From positions 1 through 35,710 of the forward strand of contig CADAKE010000020.1 of NCBI GenBank assembly GCA_902788445.1: 35,710 nt of DNA, read 5' to 3'. The translations under genes were made by a program, and so were the position numbers. Each line of letters opens with the position of its first letter. Within the stretch, counting starts at the first letter, position 1. Shown here piece by piece: positions 23,613 through 31,068 of this stretch. This DNA comes from an uncultured Eubacteriales bacterium (lineage in GTDB: Bacteria > Bacillota > Clostridia > Christensenellales > Aristaeellaceae). The notes beneath the pieces were generated by a model that did no database searches, was not told the origin of the DNA, and saw only the letters and a list, made by a program, of their open reading frames with translations.

Positions 23613-24082
23613 GCCTCGCATTCCTTCCCATCCAGCGCGTACCCGGTCAAATCCCCGCCCGGCGCGTAAATCAGCTTCAGGGAAAAGCAGTCCTGCCGGG
23701 TTTGCAGCAGCGGCAGGAACACGCGGTCGCCCTCCCAGAGCGGAAGCGCGCCGATTTCTTCAATCGGTATCCATTTCAGCGTGCCCTCCGAACAGGCGGA
23801 CACGTCGAAGGTATCGGCCTTCGCGGTATACAGGAAGGTCAATTCGTTGCCCCAGTCGGGCAGGATGAACGTGATGATCCCGCGCAGGCGTACATCTGCA
23901 ACAGTCAATCCGGTCTCCTCCCGGATTTCGCGCAGCACGCATTCCTCCGGCGATTCGTTTTCCTCCAGGTGCCCGCCCACGCCGATCCATTTTCCCTTGT
24001 TTTCATCGACGGCCTTTTTATCCCGGTTCAGCATCAGGAAGCGGCCCCCGCGCTCAATATAGCAAAGCGTGGTTATACGCAT
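23609..24082 (-). CDS. Nudix hydrolase, MutT/8-oxo-dGTPase type
   Basis: A 157-residue Nudix enzyme. The Nudix box GX5EX7REUXEEXGU is complete: GHLEENESPEECVLREIREE, then TGL, near residues 39-61. The beginning ITTLCYIERGGRFLMLNRDKK and WIGVGGH resemble MutT-like 8-oxo-dGTP diphosphatases. ATG 24082 has AAGGAG upstream; the longer open frame consists of repeat DNA. Likely role: clearing oxidised nucleotides, by family inference. Confidence 0.9.
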   Translation of the reverse strand: MRITTLCYIERGGRFLMLNRDKKAVDENKGKWIGVGGHLEENESPEECVLREIREETGLTVADVRLRGIITFILPDWGNELTFLYTAKADTFDVSACSEGTLKWIPIEEIGALPLWEGDRVFLPLLQTRQDCFSLKLIYAPGGDLTGYALDGKECEA

Positions 24083-24127
24083 GATGAAACTCCTTCGTGA
24101 CAAATCCGTATGGAAGGTGGAATGAGA

Positions 24128-24231
24128 AGAGTACAGAGTGCAGAGTACAGAGTGCAGATTGATATGCCTGAACAAAATCGAAGGTTCCTCATATCATCCC
24201 GAAATCATCTGAACTCTGAACTCTGCACTCT
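24128..24231. repeat. Heptad palindrome C1 (AGAGTGC type)
   Basis: Left arm 24128-24159 is exactly 32 nt (AGAGTAC, AGAGTGC, AGAGTAC, AGAGTGC, AGAT). Right arm 24207-24231 is 25 nt, one unit shorter (minus strand AGAGTGC, AGAGTTC, AGAGTTC, AGAT). Loop is 47 nt. It separates the Nudix gene from the PIG-L gene. Confidence 0.8.
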
Positions 24232-24245
24232 CATGAAAGCGCGTC

Positions 24246-25490
24246 TCAATACCCGGGGATATTTTCAAAGAAATCGTTGCCGTTTACGTCATATCCGACC
24301 GTGGAATAGGCCAGGCCATAGCGGTAGCAGCTGTACTTGCTTTCGCGGGGCTCCACGATAAAGTATTCAAACTTGCCGGTGTCGGGGTTTTTCTGGCCCG
24401 CTTCGTGCTGGGACACATGCCACTGGTAAGCGTCCTCCGCCACCTGGTAGCCCGTGCGCCCGCCGAATGCGGAAAGCGGCTGATCCCAATCCATTTCAAT
24501 CACGTTCTGATTGTACATGTGCAGGTACAGCTTCTTCACCTGCCACGCGCCGTACTGCTGGGCGGAGGCGGCATAGTTGGCGTCCTCGGCGGCGGAGGGG
24601 ATGCAGTGCATCATCACGTCGGCGCACACGCGGTGGATGCCGTGGCCGTATTCGCCGTTCACGTCATGGGTGACGACGACCTCGGGCTTGTAGCGCCGGA
24701 GCAGTTCCACCATCGTTTCCTGTACCTTTTTCTTGCCCACGGCTTCATAGCCGCTCTCCAGGTTCTTGGAATACTTATCCCAGAAATCGTAAATCTCGGG
24801 ATAGTACTTGAGGCCCATTTCCCACAGGCCGTTGAGCAGTTCGCTGCGTCTCGCGGTGCCTCGGTCGTTTTTGATCAGGTCGCTCATGTTCCCGGCAGTC
24901 AGGTAAGCCACAACCACCTTCATGTTCCTTTCTCCGGCGTAATAGGGGATCGTGCCGCCGAAGAACAGGATCTCGTCGTCCGGATGGCCGGACAGCACCA
25001 GCAGGTCGGCCTTTTCCGGGCCGGGAAGCCACTGCTGCACGGTGGCGGGCGTTTCGCCCTCGCCGTAAGCGTACAGTTCATTGATCGACAGCACGGCCTG
25101 TTTATCCGTGTTCAGCCGCACGCGCACGTCGGACGCGCCTTCGGGCAGGGGCGCGTATTCATGGGCAAACGCGCCTTCACTCTGGTATACGCCGACCCAT
25201 TTTCCGTTCTGCTTGGCCTCCAGCACCCAGGGATACAGCTTGCCGCCGAAGCACACGTACACGCCGTAGATCGGCTGGCCCTTGGGCGCGGCGATTTCAA
25301 CGCTGGGGTTCTTCTGCTTGTCGCCGACATAGGCGGTCAGAAAGTCCCGGTCGGTCATCCGCGCCAGGCGCTTGGACTGGGACGAAACCGTGATCTTGCA
25401 CTGGCTGGTCAGGTCAGGCGCTTCCTCCGCCAGGGCGGGAACGCAGGAGAGCAGGAGAAGAAAAAGAAAAAGGGCAAATGCTTTTTTCAT
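24246..25490 (-). CDS. Secreted PIG-L/LmbE-family deacetylase
   Basis: A 414-residue exported protein. Signal peptide about residues 1-21 (MKKAFALFLFLLLLSCVPALA, cut before EE). Residues about 30-150 look like a beta-sandwich accessory domain. The PIG-L domain follows: SGHPDDEILFFGG with zinc ligands near 168-176, and GEYGHGIHRV with the second histidine region near 280. Family members remove acetyl from N-acetylglucosamine-type sugars, here outside the membrane; a cell-wall or environmental glycan is a reasonable but unproven target. GGAGG lies 5 nt before the ATG. Confidence 0.9.
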   Translation of the reverse strand: MKKAFALFLFLLLLSCVPALAEEAPDLTSQCKITVSSQSKRLARMTDRDFLTAYVGDKQKNPSVEIAAPKGQPIYGVYVCFGGKLYPWVLEAKQNGKWVGVYQSEGAFAHEYAPLPEGASDVRVRLNTDKQAVLSINELYAYGEGETPATVQQWLPGPEKADLLVLSGHPDDEILFFGGTIPYYAGERNMKVVVAYLTAGNMSDLIKNDRGTARRSELLNGLWEMGLKYYPEIYDFWDKYSKNLESGYEAVGKKKVQETMVELLRRYKPEVVVTHDVNGEYGHGIHRVCADVMMHCIPSAAEDANYAASAQQYGAWQVKKLYLHMYNQNVIEMDWDQPLSAFGGRTGYQVAEDAYQWHVSQHEAGQKNPDTGKFEYFIVEPRESKYSCYRYGLAYSTVGYDVNGNDFFENIPGY

Positions 25491-25513
25491 GGAAACCTCC
25501 AAAAATGAAGAGA

Positions 25514-25634
25514 AGTGTGGAGTGTGGAGAGTGGAGTGTGGAGTTGAATTTATGATTCGCTTAACGCCGTAGAAAGAACCGCGTATGTGGAATCTAAAAT
25601 AAAACTCCACACTCCACATTCCACACTCCACACT
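25514..25634. repeat. Heptad palindrome B (AGTGTGG type)
   Basis: Both arms are exactly 32 nt: 25514-25545 (AGTGTGG, AGTGTGG, AGAGTGG, AGTGTGG, AGTT) and 25603-25634 (minus strand AGTGTGG, AGTGTGG, AATGTGG, AGTGTGG, AGTT), with two mismatches between arms. Loop is 57 nt, the same as in A1. Confidence 0.85.
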
Positions 25635-25643
25635 TAACAAATC

Positions 25644-25674
25644 AAAACGCCGCGCCGCAATAATGCGGGCGCGG
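25644..25674 (-). terminator. Terminator of the S1 gene
   Basis: Minus strand: CCGCGCCCGCA, 4-nt loop, TGCGGCGCGG (one bulged base), then CGTTTTGATTTG. It lies about 20 nt after the S1 stop. Confidence 0.75.
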
Positions 25675-25691
25675 CAGGGGATACGAAGGGA

Positions 25692-26407
25692 TTATTCGGC
25701 GTCGGCGGGCGCTTCTTCAGCGGCGGCTTCTTCCACAGGCGCTTCCTCAGCGGGAGCTTCTTCGGCTTCGCCGGGGATTTCCAGGTCGCCGTTCTCCAGG
25801 ACGGATTCGTCGGCCAGGGCTTCGCGGATGCTCAGGCTGATGCGCTTGGCTTCGGGATCAACGCCCAGGACTTTCACCAGCACGATCTGGCCCTCTTGCA
25901 GCACGTCTTCCACCTTGGCAACGCGGGTGGGAGCAACCTGGGAAATATGCACCAGGCCATCCACGCCGGGCTCCAGCTCGATGAACGCGCCGAAGGGACG
26001 GATGCGCACCACGGGACGCTCCAGGATGGCGCCCACGGGATACTTTTCTTCGATGTTGTCCCAGGGCTTGGGCTGCAGTTCCTTGTAGCCCAGCTGGATG
26101 CGTTCGCGTTCGCGGTCGAGGCTCTTGATCTTCACTTCGATTTCCTGGTTCACCTGCAGCACGTCGCTGGGATGATTGACGCGGCTCCAGGCCAGGTCGG
26201 TGATGTGGATCAGGCCGTCCACGCCGCCCAGGTCAACAAACGCGCCGAAGTCCGCGAAGCGGCGAACGATACCGGTCACCACAGCGCCCACTTCGAGCTT
26301 TTCCCAGGCCGCTTCCTTCTTGGCCTTGTTTTCTTCCTCGATGACCTGCTTGCGGCTGGCCACGATGCGCTTCTTCTGCTTGTCCACGTCGATGATCTTG
26401 AGCTTCG
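25692..26407 (-). pseudogene. S1 domain protein, C-terminal part (frame broken)
   Basis: Holds the end of the S1 part of an IspH-S1 fusion: the tail of S1 domain 2 (KLKIIDVDKQKKRIVASRKQ), complete domain 3 (GAVVTGIVRRFADFGAFVDL), complete domain 4 (GAILERPVVRIRPFGAFIEL) and an acidic Glu/Ala-rich tail. S1 domains bind RNA, in ribosomal S1 to mRNA. The frame is cut from the upstream part by an apparent loss of about 80 nt near 26407-26420. If translated alone it would use the GTG at 26387, without a clear ribosome site. A terminator follows. Confidence 0.82.
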
Positions 26408-26758
26408 AACGCCGCCCTCGACGCTGGCGAGCAGGCCGCCCTTGACGGCTTCCTTGCCCACGGCGTCGATGTATTCGCCGTTCTCATACTTTTCCATCAG
26501 CGCGTCCCAAGCCTTGCGGTTGACGATGTTGCGCTGGGAGAGCAGGACGTTGCCTTCGCCGTCGTTGACCTTGACGACCTCGACCTCAATCTCGTCGCCG
26601 AGCTTCACGTCCTGATCCACCAAGTCGGAGCGCTTGATCAGGCCATCGGACTTGTAGCCGATGTTGACGCACACTTCGTCGTCGGTGATTTGTACCACGG
26701 TGCCCGTAACGGTTTGGCCCGTGCGGATGCGAACCACGGTCTTTTCGATGTCTTCCAT
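26408..26758 (-). pseudogene. S1 domain protein, N-terminal part (frame broken)
   Basis: Contains S1 domain 1 (GQTVTGTVVQITDDEVCVNIGYKSDGLI, here given as three pieces of one domain) and the first half of domain 2, up to KGGLLASVEGG. The middle of domain 2, normally the VRGFIPASQ type stretch, is missing, and the frame changes there. Upstream, the ATG at 26758 overlaps the out-of-frame IspH end. In intact clostridial fusions this region is continuous with IspH and with the downstream S1 domains. Functional products from this copy are doubtful. Confidence 0.78.
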
Positions 26759-27522
26759 GGTGAGCGCCTGGCCGGGATTTCGGCGGCACGTTCCACCAGA
26801 ATGGTGCGCGGGCAGATGGCCCTGCAGACTTCATATAATTTGCGGGTGTTGGCGCTGCTCCTGCCGCCCACCACCACCATGGCGTCCACCTTCGCGGCGA
26901 GGGCCTCGGCCTCCCGCTGGCGCATTTGCGTGGCGGGGCAGATGGTACACCGCGCGTCCAAGCGGGGAAACCTTGCTTCCAGGCGGCGCAGGATCTTTTC
27001 CCAGGCGGAGAGGGAAAACGTGGTCTGCGATACGGCGAGGGCTTTGTCCATTGGGGGCAGCGCGTCCACGTCCTGTTCATTCTGGACGATGTGGCATTCT
27101 CCCGGGCACCAGGCTGCCGTGCCCTGCACCTCGGGATGCTCCGGTTCGCCCACCAGGATGACGGGGATGCCCGCTTCGCCGCTTTCGCGGACGATTTTGT
27201 GCAGCGCCCGGACGGAACCGCAGGTGGTGTCCCGGATGATCAGCCCCTGGCGGCGGCACTGCTCCTCCACCTGGGGGGATACGCCGTGGCTGCGCAGTAA
27301 AATGATGCTGCCTTTTTCCGCTTCCTCCACCCGGCTGATGGATACGACGCCTTCCTTCTGAAGGGCGCTCACCGCCTCCGGGTTGTGGATCAGTTCGCCC
27401 AGGGAATAGCACTTCACGTTCATTTCCCGGGCTTCCCGCGCGGCCTGGAACGCGATCTCCATGGCCCTGCGGACGCCGGCGCAGTAACCGGCGTAGCGTG
27501 CGATGGTGTAGGGCATCTTCAT
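26638..27522 (-). pseudogene. ispH: 4-hydroxy-3-methylbut-2-enyl diphosphate reductase, C-terminus lost
   Basis: IspH is the last enzyme of the MEP isoprenoid pathway, an iron-sulfur reductase. The three cluster cysteines are present (YAGYCAGVRRA, DTTCGSVRA, CTICPATQMRQ), as are the histidines in LIHNPEAV and RSHGV, GEPEHPEV and SSANTRKL. Homology stops at AAEIPA (about base 26770). The last 30-35 residues, with the AGAST-type substrate-binding serine, are missing, and an unrelated tail in the wrong frame runs to 26638. The S1 frame starts only about 10 nt beyond the break. Start at ATG 27522 (GGAG 4 nt before) or ATG 27516. This enzyme is normally essential unless another copy exists. Confidence 0.82.
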
Positions 27523-27698
27523 ACCTCTCCATAGTAGTGGCTATTTTCTGATAGTTCGCCATGTATTTCTTTTTTCCTGCTAATTACAAAACTTTTTTAA
27601 AAATTTTTTTAGCAAAAGCTGGAAACTGGACGCGGGGCGCCTGCATGGCTTGCGCGTGAAGGAGCAATATTTTTACGAAGCAAGCAAAGGAAACTGCC
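27523..27698. other. Gene-free AT-rich stretch upstream of ispH
   Basis: Between the ispH start and the outer palindrome lies AT-rich DNA with long A and T runs around 27580-27612. It probably carries the ispH promoter, but no clean pair of boxes was found. A 62-codon open frame here is built largely from repeat sequence. Confidence 0.4.
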
Positions 27699-28013
27699 AA
27701 AAGCCTTTCCGGCAAGGCAATGTCGTCAACTTAAGGCGAAACAATACCAACCAAGAGACTTATAACGAACAACGAAAACTGTCATCCCGACCGAAGCGGA
27801 GGCGAGAGCCGCAGCGCAGTGGAGGGACCTGTGAGTAACGCCATCAATTAAGCAATATCATATTCAGCTTTCAGGTCCCTCCACTGCGCTGCGGCTCTTG
27901 CCTCCGCTTCGGTCGGGATGACAATGGGTGGATGGTTGAAAAATGTTACTTGGTTCATATTAGAAAGTATTTTGCTTAAGTTGACGACATTGCCCCCGAG
28001 GGGGAAGGCTTTT
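27699..28013. repeat. Outer palindrome of a nested repeat
   Basis: Ends 27699-27735 and 27975-28013 face each other. An 18-nt core is perfect (CAATGTCGTCAACTTAAG at 27718-27735 against 27975-27992), and the outermost AAAAGCC/GGCTTTT also match, with divergent bases between. A second, unrelated palindrome sits inside. Together they fill most of the region between ispH and spoIIR. Confidence 0.85.
27780..27923. repeat. Palindromic repeat of TGTCATCC type, copy 2 (inner)
   Basis: Two 52-nt arms (27780-27831 and 27872-27923) match at 51 of 52 positions, loop 40 nt. Ends read TGTCATCCCGACCGAAGCGG and GGAGGGACCTG. It aligns over its length with the element at 14552-14694, with many changes mirrored on both arms. 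Near-identity of the arms implies recent insertion or active correction. Confidence 0.88.
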
Positions 28014-28041
28014 GGACGGTAGATTCTCTGAACTTTGTACA

Positions 28042-28074
28042 CTAATCCCTAATCCCTATTCTCTAATCCCTTAA
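28042..28074. repeat. Solo heptad arm, D type
   Basis: A lone pyrimidine-rich arm; on the minus strand the units are GGGATTA, GAGAATA, GGGATTA, GGGATTA, GTG. No matching purine arm lies within several hundred bases upstream. It matches the right arm of the element at 29261-29391. Confidence 0.65.
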
Positions 28075-28117
28075 AGCGTTAAAACTCTAACCGAAGGTCC
28101 GCTGCAAATTCCCGCAT

Positions 28118-28187
28118 AAAGAACGCCGCGACCGCGCATCCTACGCCTGAAAGGGGTGGGGGAGATGCACGGACTGCGGCGTTCTTT
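28118..28187 (+). promoter_or_regulatory. Hairpin enclosing the spoIIR start
   Basis: AAAGAACGCCGC (28118-28129) is the exact complement of GCGGCGTTCTTT (28176-28187). The 46-nt loop holds the ribosome site and start codon of spoIIR. The 3' arm lies inside the coding region. The structure could restrict translation or mRNA decay; only the pairing is seen. Confidence 0.55.
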
Positions 28188-28623
28188 GGCTTTGGTAATC
28201 AGTGGATTGTTCCTTTGCCTGCCCATGAGAGCAGGCGCGGAGGAACGGTGGTATATGCGCGTCATTGCCCGGAATGACAGCAGGCAGGCCCAGGAGGAGA
28301 AACTTCGCGTCCGGGACGCGGTGTGGGCGGCCTGCCCGCAGGATGCGGAAGCGCTGCCGGACGCTCTCTCCACCATTGAAAAAACGGCGGGGAGCATCGC
28401 TCCCTGCCGTGTGGAGATCAGAGAATGGTCGCCAAGCTCAGCCCTGCCCGTTGCACCGACGCTGTACATCACCATCGGAGAAGGGGAGGGGCACAACTGC
28501 TGGGGCGTTCTGTACGCCGACTCGCTGCTGCTGGCGCAGGCGGAGGAAATCCCCGACGAGCCGGACAAGGTGGAATTCGTCTGGCCCGTCTGGCGCTGGC
28601 TGCTCAGTCTGTTCGGGTTATAA
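28165..28623 (+). CDS. spoIIR: SpoIIR-like sporulation signal protein
   Basis: SpoIIR is secreted from the forespore and triggers SpoIIGA to process pro-sigma-E in the mother cell. The 152-residue protein has a signal peptide (LALVISGLFLCLPMRAGA), then the family start YMRVIARNDSRQAQEEKLRVRDAV near 30-53 and the conserved end TLYITIGEGEGHNCWGVLYADS, equivalent to the usual GxGxNWWCVLFPP region, here altered. It is shorter than the 224-residue B. subtilis protein. ATG 28165 is preceded by AAGGGG 8 nt upstream; a GTG at 28156 is less likely. Its stop overlaps that of convergent mntP. Confidence 0.8.
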   Translation: MHGLRRSLALVISGLFLCLPMRAGAEERWYMRVIARNDSRQAQEEKLRVRDAVWAACPQDAEALPDALSTIEKTAGSIAPCRVEIREWSPSSALPVAPTLYITIGEGEGHNCWGVLYADSLLLAQAEEIPDEPDKVEFVWPVWRWLLSLFGL

Positions 28624-29181
28624 TACGCCCAGGTGTTCCAGCAGGATTTTGAGGCCGAGCAGGATCAGGATCACGCCGCCGACGATTTCCGCGCGTTTTT
28701 CATACTTCGCGCCGAACACGCTGCCCACCTTCACGCCGATCATGGACAGGACGCAGGTGGTCACGCCGATGAGGGCGACGGACGACCAGATGTTCACGTC
28801 CAGGAACGCGAACGTGACGCCCACAGCCAGCGCGTCAATGCTGGTGGCGATGGCGAGCAGCAGCATGGAGCGGAAGGACAGGGCGCTGTCGGTTTCGGGT
28901 TGTTCCTTCTCGAACACCGCTTCCCGGATCATGTTGCCGCCTATCAGCGCGAGCAGCCCGAACGCGATCCAATGGTCGTAAGCGGCGATGGCGTCCTTGA
29001 ACTGCGCGCCCAGGAAATAACCGATCAGCGGCATCAGCGCCTGAAATCCGCCAAACCACAGGCCGACGATCAGGGCGTGGCTGAACCGGATTTTTTTCAG
29101 CGCCAGGCCCTTGCAGATGGAAACGGCGAAAGCGTCCATGGACAGGCCGACCGCCAGCAGAAACAGGGAAAGGAAATCCAT
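28618..29181 (-). CDS. mntP: Manganese efflux pump MntP
   Basis: MntP exports excess Mn(II). The 187-residue protein has six membrane segments and the paired family motifs LLAVGLSMDAFAVSICKGLA near residue 5-24 and LLAIATSIDALAVGVTF near 105-125, whose aspartates bind metal. Start ATG 29181 follows GAGGTGA; the longer upstream frame consists of repeat sequence. A strong hairpin lies just before the ribosome site. I looked for a yybP-ykoY manganese riboswitch and did not find its conserved core. In Clostridia the same family is sometimes labelled YtaF-like. Confidence 0.9.
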   Translation of the reverse strand: MDFLSLFLLAVGLSMDAFAVSICKGLALKKIRFSHALIVGLWFGGFQALMPLIGYFLGAQFKDAIAAYDHWIAFGLLALIGGNMIREAVFEKEQPETDSALSFRSMLLLAIATSIDALAVGVTFAFLDVNIWSSVALIGVTTCVLSMIGVKVGSVFGAKYEKRAEIVGGVILILLGLKILLEHLGVL

Positions 29182-29197
29182 GCGCTCACCTCGAATG

Positions 29198-29245
29198 AAA
29201 AGCCCATGACCCGGCGGGCAGAACGCCGCCGAACAATGGGCTTTT
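29198..29245 (-). promoter_or_regulatory. Terminator-like hairpin ahead of mntP
   Basis: AAAAGCCCAT and ATGGGCTTTT form the base, CGGCG/CGCCG the top. On the minus strand the TTTT ends about 16 nt before the mntP ATG, so it could act as an attenuator or as the end of the yajC transcript. Confidence 0.6.
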
Positions 29246-29260
29246 GTTGTATGTTGGGTT

Positions 29261-29391
29261 TGGGGAGTAGGGAGTAGGGAAGAGGGAGTAGGGAGTAGGG
29301 AATAGAAATTAGAAGAGAGAAGTCTCACTGTCTATTGCCTAATCCCTAATCCCTATTGCCTATTGCCTAATCCCTTGTCCCTAATCCCTTT
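29261..29391. repeat. Heptad palindrome D (GGGAGTA type)
   Basis: Left arm 29261-29306 has six units (mostly GGGAGTA, also GGGAAGA, GGGAATA). Right arm 29332-29391 has eight (on the minus strand GGGATTA, GGGACAA, GGCAATA). Arms are longer and less complementary than in families A-C. It ends 1 nt from the yajC stop codon. Confidence 0.75.
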
Positions 29392-29392
29392 G

Positions 29393-29806
29393 TCACGCCA
29401 AAATCTCGCCTTCGTTTTCCACGGAAACTTCTTCCACCTGCCGGATGGCCCAGCGGGCAACGGTCATTTCCATGGGCGCGCCGCCCTTCTGGCCCACGGC
29501 CAGGGTGATGGTGTCGTCCTTGATGCCGGTGATGGTGCCGTAAATACCGCCGATGGTGGTGATGCGGTCGCCATGCTTTAAGTTATTCAGCATTTCCTTG
29601 ACCTGTTTATCCTTCTTGCGCTGGGGACGGATGAGCATGAAATAGAACACCGCGCCCATCAGCACCAGCGGAAGCACCATTTGCAGGATCGCAGCGACGG
29701 GGGAAATCTCCGCCACTTCCGCGGCGCCGTCCGCGGCAACGCCGGCAGCAGCGCCCGCTTCTTCGGCCAGCGCGGAGGAAACGCCAAACAGGAATTTTTC
29801 AATCAT
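29393..29806 (-). CDS. yajC: Preprotein translocase subunit YajC
   Basis: YajC is an accessory part of the SecDF complex. The 137-residue protein has one membrane segment near 45-65 (MVLPLVLMGAVFYFMLIRPQ) followed by the family core RKKDKQVKEMLNNLKHGDRI and TTIGGIYGTITGIKDDTI. The N-terminal region before the membrane segment is longer and Ala-rich. ATG 29806 is chosen; a TTG at 29827 is possible. secD/secF are not in the window. Confidence 0.93.
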   Translation of the reverse strand: MIEKFLFGVSSALAEEAGAAAGVAADGAAEVAEISPVAAILQMVLPLVLMGAVFYFMLIRPQRKKDKQVKEMLNNLKHGDRITTIGGIYGTITGIKDDTITLAVGQKGGAPMEMTVARWAIRQVEEVSVENEGEILA

Positions 29807-29845
29807 GGGTATGAAACCGCCTTTCAATCAAAAGTATACCCTGAT

Positions 29846-29874
29846 ATTATATAATGAAATCCCGTTTGTGTAAA
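29846..29874 (-). promoter_or_regulatory. Promoter of yajC
   Basis: Minus strand: TTTACA, 17-nt spacer, TATAAT, about 40 nt before the start codon. Confidence 0.8.
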
Positions 29875-29988
29875 CCCCAAAAAACACGGAAAACACAAAA
29901 CTGACATAAATCCGCGCCGGAAAACGGAGACGAGGAGAGCGGAATTGTAAATTATTTCAAAATCATTACACGTTTGTTTCGCCTTTTG

Positions 29989-30017
29989 TTGCAATCCGCG
30001 GAGGTTTTTGATATACT
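29989..30017 (+). promoter_or_regulatory. Promoter of the moxR operon
   Basis: TTGCAA, 17-nt spacer, TATACT. It excludes the longer open frame starting at 29974 as the real moxR start. Confidence 0.78.
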
Positions 30018-30102
30018 ACCGGTTGGGATGCTTGTCCCGCTTCATACAAGATCAACGGATTTATATCGTTTGTTTTATGACTTGAAGGGAGAATTAGTAA
30101 CG

Positions 30103-31068
30103 ATGCAGTCCACTTCCCATTCCGCTCAGACGCGCCCGCTGGTGTACGCTTTGCAGCAGAACATCCGCCGGGTGATCGTGGGCAAAGACGAAGCGATTGA
30201 ACTCATGCTGATCGCGCTGATCTGCCGGGGCCACGTGCTGATCGAGGATGTGCCCGGCGTGGGAAAGACCACCATGGCGGCGGCGCTGGCACGGTCGCTC
30301 CAGTGCAGCTTCAAGCGCATCCAGTTTACGCCCGACGTGACGCCCTCCGACGTGACGGGCTTTACCATGGTGAATATCCAGACCGGGGAAATGGAATTCA
30401 AGCCCGGCGCGGTGATGAGTCAGATCGTGCTGGCGGACGAAATCAACCGGACGTCTCCCAAGACCCAGTCCTCGCTGCTGGAAGTGATGGAGGAGGGCCA
30501 GGTGACGGTGGACGGCGTGACGCACACGCTGCCCCGGCCCTTCCTGGTGATGGCGACGCAGAACCCGGTGGACTTCGTGGGCACGTACCCGCTGCCCGAA
30601 GCGCAGATGGATCGCTTCTTCCTCAAAATCTCCATGGGCTATCCGTCCGTGGAGGAGGAGATGGACATGCTGGAGCGCTACACCGGCCAGGCGACGCCCA
30701 TGCAGACGCTCTCGCCCGTGTGCGGCGCGGACGAAATCATCGCCATGCAGGAGCAGCTGGGCACAGTGTACGCCAGCAAGGAAGCGCGGAACTACGTCGC
30801 CAACATCGTGGCCGTGACCCGCACGCACCCCGCGCTGCAATTGGGCGCGTCCCCCCGCGGCTCCATCGCGCTTTTGCGGGCGGCGCAGGCGTGCGCGCTC
30901 CTGTCGGGGCGGGACTATGTGCTGCCCGACGACATCCGACACATGGCGCTGCCCGTCCTGTCCCACCGCCTGATCCTCACCCCGGAAGCCCGGATGAAGG
31001 GGGCGTCGGCCGACCAGCTGCTCCAGCAGATGATCGAAAGCGTACCGGTGCCCACGGGCCGCGCATGA
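30103..31068 (+). CDS. MoxR-family AAA+ ATPase
   Basis: A 321-residue AAA+ ATPase of the MoxR group, thought to act as chaperone for partner proteins encoded next to it. Walker A EDVPGVGKTT near 48-57, Walker B LADEINR near 110, sensor-1 ATQNP near 150 and the lid region ASPRGSIALLRAA near 250 are intact. ATG 30103 (AAGGGAG upstream) is chosen. It overlaps the DUF58 gene by 4 nt. MoxR, DUF58 and a transglutaminase-like membrane protein form a recurrent operon linked to envelope functions. Confidence 0.92.
   Translation: MQSTSHSAQTRPLVYALQQNIRRVIVGKDEAIELMLIALICRGHVLIEDVPGVGKTTMAAALARSLQCSFKRIQFTPDVTPSDVTGFTMVNIQTGEMEFKPGAVMSQIVLADEINRTSPKTQSSLLEVMEEGQVTVDGVTHTLPRPFLVMATQNPVDFVGTYPLPEAQMDRFFLKISMGYPSVEEEMDMLERYTGQATPMQTLSPVCGADEIIAMQEQLGTVYASKEARNYVANIVAVTRTHPALQLGASPRGSIALLRAAQACALLSGRDYVLPDDIRHMALPVLSHRLILTPEARMKGASADQLLQQMIESVPVPTGRA

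Noticed and set aside
27650-28042. Two 62-64-codon frames on opposite strands
   Set aside because: They are translations of the nested palindromic repeats, with no ribosome site.
29182-29392. Manganese (yybP-ykoY) riboswitch before mntP
   Set aside because: The conserved core of that aptamer is not seen; the region holds a simple hairpin and the D-type heptad element.
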